Assembly (NCBI RefSeq): GCF_901000735.1
Contig: NC_081547.1
Span: 12,383,156-12,447,155 of the forward strand
Origin: Corylus avellana
Lineage: Eukaryota; Streptophyta; Magnoliopsida; Fagales; Betulaceae
DNA: 64,000 nucleotides
Reading direction: 5' to 3'
Positions 45,961 to 57,439 of the stretch are shown here, one piece after another. The position numbers and the translations under genes are program-made. The notes below the pieces were generated by a model. The model was given only the letters and a program-made list of their open reading frames with translations, was not told where the DNA came from and ran no database searches. The first letter of the stretch is position 1, and each line of letters begins with the position of its first letter.

Positions 45961-48900
45961 ATGCCTTTACTGGGTACTCTCTTTTCTTTTCTACTTTTTC
46001 TGAGTTTGTCTTCCTTCTTTGTTTTCTTCTATCTTCAATCTCACATTCAATTTCTTCTGAATTCCGTTCAAAGTATTTATTTTTATTAATTTAAATTGAA
46101 ACCCAAGTCCCTGTTTTGTTCACTTTTCTCATGTCAGCGGAGTTTGCCCATGAGACCATACACTCAACTTTATTTTGAGAATTTCATGTCCATAATTTGC
46201 TTATTTGATTAAAATCAGAAACCTTGCTTGAAATTATATGAGCATGCCACAAAAAACTTGGTTGACTGCAACTGGTGACATTCAGAATATGTGAAATGCT
46301 GTAATGCCAGAGTCCTTGAATTTAGTTTGCCTCTTGTGATAATCACTGAGACTGTTATCTTTGTATCTGTTAGCGGAGATTGCTACTGCGCAGCCTGCGT
46401 TCCAAAGTCACTTTTGTGTACTCAGGGCCCAAACTCTTATTCATGGTAGATTTTCCTGTGCTTGGAAATCCTGGGGCCTATCTAAAGAACTAAACTTTGA
46501 CGTGAGACACCTTGAGGTGCGAAGGGGTGGACTCCTGATTAAGGCTGTTGCTACTCTTGAACCCACCAAGGGTTTGGTTCAGAATAAAAATGGACACAAG
46601 GGTTGCGATGTACCACCTATTGCTAACAGCTCAAGTTTCCAGACAATTGAACTTGAGTCTTCAAGCGAAGATTTGAAGGAATTGGATGAAAGAGAGAGAA
46701 TGAGAAGATTGAGAATCTCTAAAGCAAATAAGGGTAACACGCCATGGAACAAAGGCAGGAAGCACAGTGCAGGTAAGCATATATTTATAGATCCCAGCTT
46801 CTGTATTTATCAGTCTGTCTCCGTTACTGTGTTTTACAAGCAGCTCCGATCTCCATTGTGTGTGCAGAAACACTTCAACGGATCAAAGAGAGAACAAAGC
46901 TTGCAATGCAGGATCCTAAGGTGATGTCATGTAAGAATAATTTTGCATATTCTTTTGAAATGGCCTTAGTATGTTTTAACTTATTGAAAATAAAAAGAAT
47001 AGACCATAGTATTTGTAAAATGAAGATAGTTTTATAAGTGGATCCTTTACTCAATTCTTGAGTTTTGCTCTTTCAAATGCACCGGTTACATCATTTAGCA
47101 CTCAACTGGACCATGTACTCAACATGAAGCACATACGGAAGGTGGATGGTGATTGATCATTAGTACAGCCTACTTAAAATACAAACACTTTTTTTATTGG
47201 TAAGTAACACACTTACCTAACTTAGAATACAAAACTTAATGAATTGATAAATGAAAAATATCAGGCAATCGTGTTGGTGAATTCGAAAGAATAATGCTGG
47301 GGATACTACAACATTATTTGCAAACTGATGTGTCAATCCATAATTGGTGAAATAATTAAGCGGAAAGTCTGGTTTATCAATTTCTCTTAATTAGTTCACC
47401 AATTATGGATTACCACATCAGTTTGTAAATGACTTTATGGTAGAAGTTGTAGCACTCCAAGCATTTTCCAATTCACAAAGCTTCCTTAGCCCTTTTGCTT
47501 TGCCACTGGTGTGAGACATGAGTGATGCATGGCATATTTCGTGACCTTCCTTCAATTCTTTTCATTTTACTGCTGGTCTAAAGATTCTATAATGATATCA
47601 CATGCTGGTATCAAGATCCTCATATGTCTAACACTCTGTCCTTGAATAAATTGAACTTTTTCTCACTCCACCGCAAGGAGATTACCAGGTTAGCTGTAAG
47701 ACCTGATGTATAAACAAATTCTTTGAGTTGATATTAAGAGTCAGTGACTTGTTCAATACTTAATTCTAGAATTAGTACTAATCAATGTACAAACTATGAT
47801 TAAATTGTAAGCAATTAACTCTCTAATATATTTTTTTTTTCCTAAAAGATTTGAAGTACTTTTTCTTTGTGTTTTTTTTCTTGACCTGATAGTCCATCTT
47901 GAGGTTTGTCCAAATTGAATTTTAACATCCGCCGGACTCTTGGAAATATGAATAAGCTTTTTGTGTGTAGTTTCCTTGGACAATCTTTTAGACAATATTT
48001 TAGATGGCCGATCCAAAAATTAGAACATCAATGGCATGATTTAGATTATGAGGCAGCCAATGGATTATGCATTCGATGAGTGTAGGATAAGAGGTTTCAT
48101 ACTATCATTTGTAATAAATATAGTCCTTTTGTACAAAATTAGAATTGCTCATTCTCTTAAATAAATTTGGCTCTGCAGGTCAAAATGAAGTTAAGTAACC
48201 TTGGACATGCTCAGAGGTAGGTCTTACACAACCTGTTTATTTGTGTTTTTGTTTACCATTAACATTTTCCTCTCATAATCCTAGCAGAGTCCCAATCATC
48301 TAAAGCACCTTAGTATAAGTCCTTATTGAGCTTGTATTGGGGTCTTTAACGACTATGGTAGAAATTCTGAGTTTGTGAATTTTTATCATAATATTCCTGT
48401 CCATACCATTTCACAATGTTTGCGTACTTTTTCTTTCTTTTAATTGATTGTACAGCAAAGAGACAAGGATGAAAATTGCAGTTGGAGTACGAGTGGGGTG
48501 GCAAAAGCGACGTGAGAAGCTGATGGTGCAGGAAGGTTGCTGCTTTGAGTGGCAGAACCTAATTGCAGAAGCTTCTAGAGGAGGCTCTGTTGGTGAAGAA
48601 GAGTTGCAGTGGGACTCCTACAGGATCTTGGATGAACAGCTCAAGGAGGAGTGGTTAGAGAGTGTTGAACAAAGGAAATTAACGCCCAGGCCAAAAGGTG
48701 GCAAGAGAGCACCAAAGTCCCTTGAGCAAAGGAGGAAAATTTCAGAATCCATCTCTGCAAAATGGGCTGATCCTGTAAGTAGATAACATCATTTCTCGAA
48801 GAGGTTGCATGATTCGTGTTTTCTGCATAAACCTTTTTAGACAGGTCCTAACTTGGAACTCTCCTGTTAGATTGTGGGTTGCTTCTTGAGGGACATGAAT

Positions 48901-51900
48901 TCTTTGTCTTAGAACATTTTTATCAAGTAATCAACGCTCAACTATTCCCCCCCCCCACACTGAAAAGATTAAATGAGTGTATCTTATCCATTATAAAGTA
49001 GGTTCCAAGCGTCAGACTTGGTGTATTCCATTACACCTCTATTTCATTAGGGCTTCTCAAAACAAGTGTTTTGTTACAGCCAATCAACTGATGAGATGAT
49101 AAGTTCGAGGATTCGATGTGCATCATTTACCATCTCTTGCTAAACTTAGGAAACTCTAGTGTGAAGATTGAGTTTCATAATTACATTGTTGGAACTAGTG
49201 GCTCATATTAAAACACCAGTGGAAGGCCAAGTAGATGAGAGTGGAGTGATAGCGACATTCACAGAGCGGGGTATTTTAGGGATTTCCAAAATACGTCCGT
49301 ACAATTAGGGTTTAGGGTTTTCTTATATATATGTAATGATGTAACCCTGAATTACATAGAAGTGAAAAAAACAAGATCTTTTAAATTGTGAACACATTTT
49401 AAAGAGAAACTTGTTTTTTTTTTTTTTTGGTCAAATCCATTACAAATTTAAGTTTGTTCTGAACATGACAATTATGTTTAATTTTGGGAAAAATCAAATT
49501 TACTCCCTAGGTTTTCACGCGATTTTAATTTAATCTTTGAGTTTTCAATTTTGATAATTAGGTCCTTAAGTTTTACCTAGTTTCAAATAGGTCATTCCAT
49601 CAACATACCGTCTAATTAATTGATAGTGTGGCACATTATACTAATAAGCTAATGCCATGTGTCTCACATTTGACACGTTATGTGCCAATTGTATGTTTCA
49701 TGTGGCACATTTACTTTAAATTATAAATATATCATAAAAAATAATAAAAAGAAAAAAGAAAAAGAAAAAGAGGGGTGGCCGGCTAATCCTCGATGAGGGG
49801 AGGCTGCCGTTCATAGGAGAGGGGCCACCACCCCTTGGTGAGGGGAGGCTGTCCCTCACAGGAGAAGGGCCACCACTCCCTACCAGATGAGGGGCAGCCC
49901 TCCTCACCAATAAGGGGCAGCCCCCCAACCAGTGAGGAGTGGCTGGCGACCTCTCTTTTTCTTGAATTTATTTTTTATTTTTTTTAATTTAGGTACTTTT
50001 TAATTTAAAATAAATATGTTACGTGGAACTTATAGTTGGCACACAACATGTCAAACATGAGATTGATGGCATCAACTTATTGGTCTAACTTGGTGCACAG
50101 TTAAGTTAACAAAGTAACCTATTTGAAATTGGGTTAAAACCTAATGACCCAATTATCGAGATTCAAAACATAAGTATTAAATGAAATCACATGAAAACCT
50201 TGGGATTGAATTTGACTTTTCCCTTTAATTTATTTATGTTCTCTCCACCTGAACCTGAAATATTTCCATTTGCTTGTCCAACATTGTCTAACCTGGACAA
50301 AGGAAATCAAAACAGATGTCTCTTATCCAACATCTCGATCGTGTTTTAACTAGACAGATATGTATTACACACTCTGATAGGAACCCACGATAAATTGAAC
50401 AGAAATATGTAGATAAGTGATAGATAATGAACTTCACTTAAGGTTTGGAGACAAACCACAAAGACACAAGTCAGATTACAATTCAATACCCCAACTAATC
50501 TCTGGACTCTTGGTTTATACTAGGCTTACAACCCACTACTCACAACACATTTAGTAACCACCCGTGATACACACTAGCCCATAACACATAACTACCCACT
50601 AACATAACAAAACAGCTGAATACTAACTACCCATGTAGCACTAACATAAACAAGGATAATAACTACCCACTAAGCTACTACCCCCCACTTCCTTGATGCA
50701 TGCCCTTCTAGGAATTACTCCATGATTTTCACTATCATTTGCCTCCCCTTGAAGAGGAACCTTGTCCGCAAGGTTGTTGGTTGAAAAACTGTTGTTGTTA
50801 GTTCAATGAGATGAGCGGCTCTTCCTCTTTATACCCTTTTTTGCCTCTCATAGTTTCTGCATCACTTTCTTCGAAATCATCATGCATCTCGTTCTTTGTA
50901 CGAGCTTCAATGAAAAGCACTTGGGGTTTTTGGCACCGGTGTCCAAGCGTAAACCTCTCATTACACCCGAAACACAAGCCTTTCTCTCTTCGTTTCTGCA
51001 TCTCTTCCCATGAGAGCTTCTTAGCATCCCCATAGGAATACGTCCGTGCAGCAGGTGTGTTGGACGTCGGTTGTTGCATGGTGTTAGCTTGTTGTTGCTT
51101 CGTCCCTTCATCTCGTAAAGTCCTCCGGTCTTTAGAGAGATTATCATCTCTCATCCGTGCTAGCTCAATGGCATCACGAAGAGTCTTCGGCTTGAACATT
51201 CTAAGGGCAGACACAATTTCTTGTTTTAACCCTCCAAGGAATGTTCCCACGAGTGCCTTTTGAGGCCATCCATCCACTCGGTTTGCCAAACGCTCAAATT
51301 CTTGTTGATACTCTCGCAACGTCCCATCTTGTTGTATCCTTGAGAGTGCCTCATCATAATCCTCGACTTCGGTAGGACCGAATCGGATCAATAGCTCTCT
51401 TTCAAACACCTCCCATGTAATGGGCAACCGTTCCTCCTTATACACTTTTTTCATCCATTGCCACCATTGATTGGCTTCACTTTCTAAATGAAAGGCAGCC
51501 AACGACACCCTTTGATCCTCCGATGTCTGTTTGTAGTCAAAATATTGAACTACCCGGTCCAACCAAACTGTGGGATCATCTCCCGAATAACGGGGAAAAT
51601 CCAGCTTAGCAAAACCACCTGACCCCTTGGATCCATTCGAATGTCCGAAGGAATTTTCCCCGGCCAATTGAAATGGCCCCTTCTCCTTTGTTGCAGACGA
51701 CTCGCCCCTCTCGAGAGACTTGGAGAATAATTCTCTAAGCTCACGAAAATTGGACTGTGACTCTACACTCATCTTTTGCATTCCTTCTTTTAGCTCTTGC
51801 ATTTCCAACTCCAATTTCTCGAGACGATCCTTGTTGGTAGCCATGTTCTGATTCCAAGTTGATAGGAACCCACGATAAATTGAATAGAAATATGTAGATA

Positions 51901-53716
51901 AGTGATAGATAATGAACTCCACTTAAGGGTTGGAGACAAACCACAAAGACACAAGTCAGATTACAATTCAATACCCCAACTAATCTCTGGACTCTTGGTT
52001 TATACTAGGCTTACAACCCACTACTCACAACACATTTAGTAACCACCCATGATACACACTAGCCCATAACACATAACTACCCACTAACATAACATAACAG
52101 CTGAATACTAACTACCCATGTAGCACTAACATAAACAAGGATAATAACTACCCACTAAGCTACTACCCCCCACTTCCTTGATGCATGCCCTTCTAGGAAT
52201 TACTCCATGATTTTCACTATCACACTCCCTTTCTTCCAAGCTTATGTCCTACTAGGACATTAGTCTTGTGTTCTCCCATAGGCAATCGTCTACAGTTTAC
52301 TGATTAGTTCCTGCTCAAAACTTTGGGCTACTCGACTGAATCTTTCAAATTTCCCAAGAAGCCATGTTTCTCTTGTGACTCAAGCTAATACTAATTGGAA
52401 ACAAATCTACTTTGCAACATCAGTTGTTCAACTGAACAATTTATTTTCCAAATTGTGCGTTCCTGCATCTTATCAGGAGTACCGTGATCGGGTTTGCTCT
52501 GGCTTGGCTAAATATCATGGTATAAAACCTGGTACAGAAAGAAAACCAAGGAGAAGGCCAAGTGATGGTGAACAGACATCTAGAAGGAGACCCATCATAA
52601 AGAAAAGAACTAGTTATAACAACTATGCTACGGCCGAGAGTAAAATCAAAACTCAGCGATTAAGGTTGAGGAGAAATAGTGCGCCCCAGTACAAAGATCC
52701 CCTGGCTAGTTCTAAGCTGGAGATGATAAAAGACATCAGAGCAAAGAGAGCAGTTGCAGACACAAAGAAAACTGAAGCCATTGAACGAGCAAGGTCAGTT
52801 CATTATATCTCTATTCTTACACTTGAATTGGGTTGGCACAGAACTATTGAATTCAGGCTAGGAGACATCCGGCATCGCAATTAAGTCATGGAGGACAAAT
52901 GGCCCACCAACTCATCACTTAAGCAGCTTAATGATCTGATTACTAATGCCTTTGCTTACCTGATCAAAGCTTAATGAATATTACTTTATCCGTTACAGGT
53001 TACTGAAAAAATTTAATGCTAGTCTCTGAATGAACCCATCTGCATTCCAATGCTTCGTATTTCTCCTTTTTATTTTTATTTTTTATTTTATTGCTGTTTC
53101 ATTAACTTTAAAATTCATGAAAAAACAACACTAAATTTATGTGGCAATCTGCAGGCTATTGATTGTTGAAGCTCAGAAGGCTGCCAAGGCCCTTGAGGTT
53201 GCTGCAGTGAAGAGCCCTATTGCTAGAGCTTCCCTGATGGAAACGAGAGAGCTTATAGCTGAAGCAATCCAATCAATTGAATCCATAGAGACTGGTCAAA
53301 TCACTTCCCATGAGAATGGCGGTTACCCTTCAGCTACCTCTAATGAACTGATTAGCCAGGATCAGGAGGATACAAGGATAGAAGTCAATGGGACCTCAAT
53401 CAGGCCAAGTGAGGATGAGGACTTTAACTTGAGCAAGTTCACCTTGCATGATTTTTTGAATAATGAGGAGAAACTTCTGCCGACCAGCTTCGGTGGCCCT
53501 GGTTCGTCTCCTTTTAGTTTTGAGAATATAATGAAGCAATCAGGTTCAAGAAATCTCCCTGACCAGCCAGAGCCAAATGGGAATAGCAACTGTGGAAAAG
53601 ACCCTCTACCAAATGGAGCCCATGTTCAGTCCCTGGAGGAGGAAACACCTGAATCGGTTGCTGTAACGAAAAAATGGGTTTGTGGAAGGCTCATTGAAGT
53701 GGCCGAAGGACCATAG
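45961..53716 (+). CDS. NUMOD3-motif protein, probably plastid-targeted
   Basis: Seven coding exons: 45961-45973, 46374-46772, 46868-46920, 48179-48216, 48456-48774, 52477-52793, 53155-53716; 1701 bp, 566 residues. The tiny first exon (ATG CCT TTA CTG G) is the only upstream ATG I found that splices in frame to exon 2, giving MPLLAEIATAQPAF. NUMOD3-type DNA-binding motifs recur at about residues 117-136 (ISKANKGNTPWNKGRKHS), 155-185 (MKLSNLGHAQSKETRMKIA) and 255-290 (KSLEQRRKISESISAKW). This motif is best known from homing endonucleases; plants have a nuclear family carrying it without a nuclease domain, and I see no GIY-YIG or HNH here. Residues 1-60 are basic and Ser-rich with few acids, fitting a transit peptide (inference). 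The basic middle (290-370) suggests nucleic-acid binding; the last 170 residues are acidic. Intron 5 (3.7 kb) hosts a foldback and a gag-only retroelement. Confidence 0.85.
47275..47480. repeat. MITE-like inverted repeat in intron 3
   Basis: TTGGTGAATTCG...ATACTACAACATTATTTGCAAACTGATGTG...CCATAATTGGTGAA is mirrored by TTCACCAATTATGG...CACATCAGTTTGTAAATGA...GTTGTAGCACTCC...CAATTCACAA. Arms of about 90 bp; no coding capacity. Confidence 0.65.
49496..50223. mobile_element. Mutator-like foldback element with GC-rich core, 728 bp
   Basis: The ends GGGAAAAATCAAATTTACTC and its mirror GAATTTGACTTTTCCC are inverted repeats, and mirrored blocks continue inward (TTTCAAATAGGT and ACCTATTTGAAA; CATTTGACACGTTATGTGCC and GGCACACAACATGTCAAACATG). 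Flanking 9-bp TTTAATTTT (49487-49495) and TTTAATTTA (50224-50232) match at 8 of 9, consistent with a MULE target duplication. The core 49770-49960 carries repeated GGGGCAGCC and GGCCACCACC words. It lies in intron 5 of the NUMOD3 gene. Confidence 0.75.
50375..50737 (-). repeat. 3' LTR of the gag-only element
   Basis: 363 bp, TGATAG...CTATCA, in direct orientation with 51860-52222. It differs from the other LTR at about five single bases (for example CCCGTGATA versus CCCATGATA). This is the downstream LTR relative to gag. Confidence 0.93.
50738..50752 (-). other. Polypurine tract
   Basis: On the minus strand CAAGGGGAGGCAAA lies directly before the 3' LTR, the position and purine bias expected for the plus-strand primer of LTR retrotransposons. 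Confidence 0.75.
50798..51844 (-). CDS. gag: Retrotransposon Gag protein (Ty3-gypsy type)
   Basis: 348 residues from the ATG in context AGAACATGGCTACC, just inside the 5' LTR. An in-frame extension continues 26 codons upstream, but through the LTR and primer site, so it is not used here. An N-terminal coiled-coil-like region (about 5-45) is followed by a retrotransposon Gag domain (about 75-225; LDFPRYSGDDPTVWLDR, then ANQWWQWMKK, then FGPTEVEDYDEALSRIQQ and FLGGLKQEI). A zinc knuckle CFGCNERFTLGHRC lies at 291-304. The frame then ends after 44 more residues with no protease or pol. The intact frame suggests recent activity or selection on Gag. It is the only protein of its element and presumably forms virus-like particles with help from full-length relatives. 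Confidence 0.93.
   Translation of the reverse strand: MATNKDRLEKLELEMQELKEGMQKMSVESQSNFRELRELFSKSLERGESSATKEKGPFQLAGENSFGHSNGSKGSGGFAKLDFPRYSGDDPTVWLDRVVQYFDYKQTSEDQRVSLAAFHLESEANQWWQWMKKVYKEERLPITWEVFERELLIRFGPTEVEDYDEALSRIQQDGTLREYQQEFERLANRVDGWPQKALVGTFLGGLKQEIVSALRMFKPKTLRDAIELARMRDDNLSKDRRTLRDEGTKQQQANTMQQPTSNTPAARTYSYGDAKKLSWEEMQKRREKGLCFGCNERFTLGHRCQKPQVLFIEARTKNEMHDDFEESDAETMRGKKGYKEEEPLISLN
51842..51859 (-). other. Primer-binding site, initiator-Met type (diverged)
   Basis: On the minus strand ACTTGGAATCAGAACATGG follows the 5' LTR. TGGAATCAGAAC differs by two bases from TGGTATCAGAGC, the usual initiator-Met tRNA primer site. The gag start codon lies at its end. Confidence 0.7.
51860..52222 (-). 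repeat. 5' LTR of the gag-only element
   Basis: 363 bp, direct repeat of 50375-50737, TGATAG...CTATCA. It is the upstream LTR relative to the minus-strand gag and would hold its promoter. Confidence 0.93.
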
Positions 53717-54735
53717 TGTTGGCGCAAGAACATCATAATCTATATTACGACATTTATCTCAGTATTTGGAACATATGAATGTATAATGCTAGTATTGGTC
53801 ACAGCTGTTTCAACCCAAAGGGCCTTTGCTATCTTGCTTCAACACATGTTGGCTACTGCAGTCAGCATGTGCCGTCGGTGTTGTGGTTCATACTACAGTA
53901 TTTGCAGCAATAGTAGTGCCAGCATTAATGTAGGTTAGTAACAAGATTATGTAATAGGCTCTATCCATGTTTCATTAATTGAACCATTGAATATATTTCC
54001 CTCTTCAAGGTACTTCATAATTCATCGGGAATTCTACTCCGTAGAGTTCTTTAAATCAATGAAACATGGATTTTCTGATTTATTTTGTTCTACCTTTTCT
54101 TGATCTTCTATTCCTTCAAACTTTGGCGTTCCGTACTTGGATTCTGATTTGAAGTTTTGTTTTCAACGATCTCTTTCCCAAACTCCCTCATTTGAGAAAG
54201 TTATTTTTCAAACAAAATGTAAATCTCAAATGCCATGCTAGGTTTGGCTTTTAGAAGAAAGTATAAGCTCCACATCAAATTTTGCAGATTTATTAGACAA
54301 TTCTTGATAGAGGAGTGTCAAGTAATGGCATTAAAAATACAATTCCAAATGGATGAAAAAGTTGGTTGCAGAAAGCATGAATTGAGCTGTCTATATTGCT
54401 TAGAAATAGATTGCTCGAGTGTCTGTGAGCTCCACTCATACGGAGGTGGGTTCCTAGTGTGGAAGGGAAAAATAACGTGACTTAGTTTAGTTACGTCTTT
54501 TACTATCAATAATAATGAGTTTACAAGTGTCTTCTTTAGAGCAAATTTTAGAGCCTACCACAAGGTCCACAACACATCAAGAACACATACATTCTTGGAT
54601 TAAAATATAAATTTGTCACACTAAATGTGAATTTCAACAAGAAAATAAAAAATTTTAATTTTTTTTTTTAAAAAAAATCTCACCAAGTGGGTATAAGCAC
54701 CTGGAGAGGAAATCTAATGATTTGTTAAAATAATA
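53717..54735. other. 3' flank of the NUMOD3 gene, no further gene
   Basis: Probable 3' UTR to about 54030, then AT-rich intergenic DNA. The open frames at 54235-54509 overlap on opposite strands and look random. Confidence 0.5.
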
Positions 54736-54739
54736 ATTA

Positions 54740-55019
54740 TGTTAAAGTATTGATTAAGTGATTAAATTTATCTCTTCTTATCAGCTTAAGTTTATGGGAA
54801 AACTGATGATTTAATTTGGTATCAGACTCAAAGATCCTGAGTTCAAACATTGACTCTGTCACTTCACTCTCCATTTCAATTAAATATTTCATGTGTTGGG
54901 CCTTACTTATTAAAATAGAATTAGTCCACATGTGAGCGAGAATGTTAAAATAATGATTAGGTAATTAAATTTACATATTCCTATCAGCTTAAGCTTATGG
55001 AAAAACTGGTGACTTAACA
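54740..55019 (+). mobile_element. Miniature LTR element (TRIM/SMART type), second copy, 280 bp
   Basis: 77-bp direct repeats at 54740-54816 and 54943-55019 enclose 126 bp. The first repeat is followed by TGGTATCAGACTC, an almost canonical initiator-Met primer site. LTR sequence (TGTTAAA..ATTGATTAAGTGATTAAATTTA..CTTATCAGCTTAAG) is clearly the same family as at 14869-15150, in the opposite orientation. The left repeat ends in TT rather than CA and no target duplication is visible, so this copy is older. Confidence 0.85.
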
Positions 55020-56090
55020 TGATCAACACCCTAAAATTTCATTAAGATCGTGACATAAATGGGCCTTCAATATTTGACGTAAATGGCTGTGAAAATCCTC
55101 AATTTTATTTTATTTTATTTTATTTTTTTTATCTTTGCTCTCTCAATCCATTTGGGGATTATACTCTAAATCTCAAATGATTTTTTTATCAATTTTTTGT
55201 TGTTGATATTCATAGTTTGTAATTAATATAAGTTATTAATCACTGATTACATTATTTGAGCATATGGCATGTAGTATTTTACATGCTTATTACTATTGTA
55301 TGAGTTATGCATGTGAAATGTACATACTTGGATTACATTGAATTGAATATGATCTATGGGTATGAGTAACGGAGTTATCACACAATGTCTTAGTCCATAA
55401 ACCTTGTAGTTTTAAACTTAGATTAAGTTTGCAGTAGGTAATGGAATTGTACATTTCATTTGCGAAAGATTATTACACATTGAATCTTATTGATTTACCT
55501 TGATCAAGCGAAATTGGAGACTTCAAGTTGATGTGTAGTTGTTATGAACTGAACGGATCAATAAGTTGTCTTTCACAAAATATTGTCAATATTGATTCTA
55601 AATCCTAAAAGGATTGTGTACTCAGATATGAAATAGATGTTGTTTTGATACATTTATGTATAAGACCTTTACTGCAGTCAACATTCCGGGTGTATTGAGT
55701 AATCACATGTAGCATTATAATAAAGCTATTCTCAAGAAGAAATCCAAGTAGTTTTCTTAAAAATGATAAAATTTTTTCCATTTAGATAGATTGAATTAAT
55801 TAAATTATTCTCCGTCCCAGTTGGACGTGATAAGGTTTTCATATTAGAAATAAAATTACCGACTCAAAAATAAAGATGTAGAGAATTGTTGGTTTATATA
55901 TATATATAATCTTAACCCCGCCGCCACTCCATGCCTCCCCAATTAGTAAACATAAAAAAGTGACAATGTCGGATTCAAGGATATTTTCACTAGTTTCATG
56001 TTTCAAAACTTACCTGCACGTCACATGCATATAGGGTATGAATCCATCACTCTTCAAACAATTTACTTTGACTCGATTTTAATGTTTTTT
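55020..56090. other. Intergenic DNA, no gene
   Basis: AT-rich; a short AT microsatellite near 55897-55910. Nothing recognised. Confidence 0.5.
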
Positions 56091-56091
56091 T

Positions 56092-56480
56092 GGGAAAATA
56101 CATTTCACCCTCTAACTATCCACTTATTTGTACCTCAATGTTTAAAAAGTGACACTTTACTCCCCAAACTTTCAAATTGTTGCAATTCGACCACCCCAAA
56201 CTTCCAAATTATTGTAATTCGATCATTTTAACTTCTTTTTTTTTTTCCCAAAAAAAAATTTAAAATTTTAAAATTAAGGGGTGGCTGGCCACCCCAGTTG
56301 GGCCTATAGAGGCTTCGGCCACCCCAGACCGGCCACCCCTTAATTTTAAAATGTTTTATTTTATTTTATTTTTAAAAAAATAGGATGGGGACATTTTGGA
56401 AAAAAAAAAAAAGAAGTTGGAATGGTCGAATTGCAATAATTTAGAAGTTTGGGAGATAAAGTGTATTTTTTACTTATTTT
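56092..56480. repeat. Foldback element with GC-rich core
   Basis: ACTTTACTCCCCAAACTTTCAAATTGTTGCAATTCGACC on one side (two adjoining parts) is mirrored by GGTCGAATTGCAATAATTTAGAAGTTTGGGAGATAAAGT. The core 56278-56340 is an inner palindrome GGGGTGGCTGGCC...GGCCACCCC. It resembles the elements at 2728, 21253 and 49496. Confidence 0.65.
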
Positions 56481-56484
56481 TTAA

Positions 56485-57290
56485 AGGTGAACAAAAATTT
56501 AAGCTTGTTTAAGCTTGTTTATTAACAAGCGTATTAATATTTATTTAGCTTTGTAAAGTGAACATATTAAGTAGTAAAAAAGATAAAATGAATCGTCCTA
56601 ATATAATAGATATACCTTGAATTATATATATCTGAAAAATAATTAATAAACTAATAATTAATATAAATTTACGAAAAAAAATATTAATTGAACAAATCGA
56701 TAACAAGCTCGATCGATCGCTCGAGTTCGTTCAAAAATAAACGGAGTTGAACAAATTATCTAAGTCAATGAGTTTTGATCACTCATGTTAAGTTTGAAAC
56801 AAAATTAAACAATTAAACTTAAATATTCAATATGTAACTCGTCACGATTCATGCCCTAATTTTATTCATGATATTAATTGTAATTTTGGAGAGTATTACA
56901 TTACATCTTGATTAATTAATGAAATCCAGCAATTTTTTTTTTTAAATAAAAATAATAAATAATAAATAATAAAGCTGGTCTCAATTATACTCCTAGAAAA
57001 ATGTTAAGAAAAAAAAAAAAAAAAAACTAACTTTTATAACATGATGTGGATTAGCATACAATTCCAACTTGTTACTGTATATAATATATATTCAGTCTAC
57101 AGTGGTATAAGTACCATCGTAACGTTTGATTTGGGAGTCAACAACCATCTCCACCTCTTTTATCTTCTTCTCTTTCTCTTGTTTCCCTTTCTTAATCTCC
57201 ATTTCCACTTCCTCCTTCTGCATGGAAATTAAAGAAACAAGTAAATAAACAAATTAACAAGCTTAATTTTATATTATATAGACACCAACG
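56485..57290. other. Intergenic DNA, no gene
   Basis: AT-rich with oligo-A runs; nothing recognised. Confidence 0.5.
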
Positions 57291-57439
57291 CGCATGCAAG
57301 ATCACGATATAATTATGAAAGCTACGTTGGGGAGGGTCTCAGTAACGGGCCGTGAACTCCAGCACGGTTGGGCCCCTTGGTTACCATCAAGCGCAGCTGA
57401 TCGTGGAACCTAACCTTACACCTGCAGGCAGGGCCAAAA

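Larger units (their letters stand above)
50375..52222 (-). mobile_element. Gag-only LTR retrotransposon (TR-GAG type), complete, 1848 bp
   Basis: Two 363-bp LTRs (50375-50737 and 51860-52222) start TGATAG and end CTATCA. A perfect 5-bp target duplication CACTC lies at 50370-50374 and 52223-52227. By eye the LTRs differ at about five positions, so the insertion is fairly young. The 1122-bp interior encodes only a Gag protein on the minus strand; protease, reverse transcriptase, RNase H and integrase are absent and there is no room for them. A primer site and polypurine tract are in place. The element must have moved with enzymes supplied in trans. It lies antisense in intron 5 of the NUMOD3 gene. 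Confidence 0.93.

Noticed and set aside
51845..51922. In-frame 26-codon extension upstream of the gag ATG
   Set aside because: It runs back through the primer-binding site into the LTR; the first ATG inside the element body at 51844 is the natural start.
54235..54509. Possible small genes on both strands
   Set aside because: Overlapping opposite frames without signal peptide, domain or splice support.
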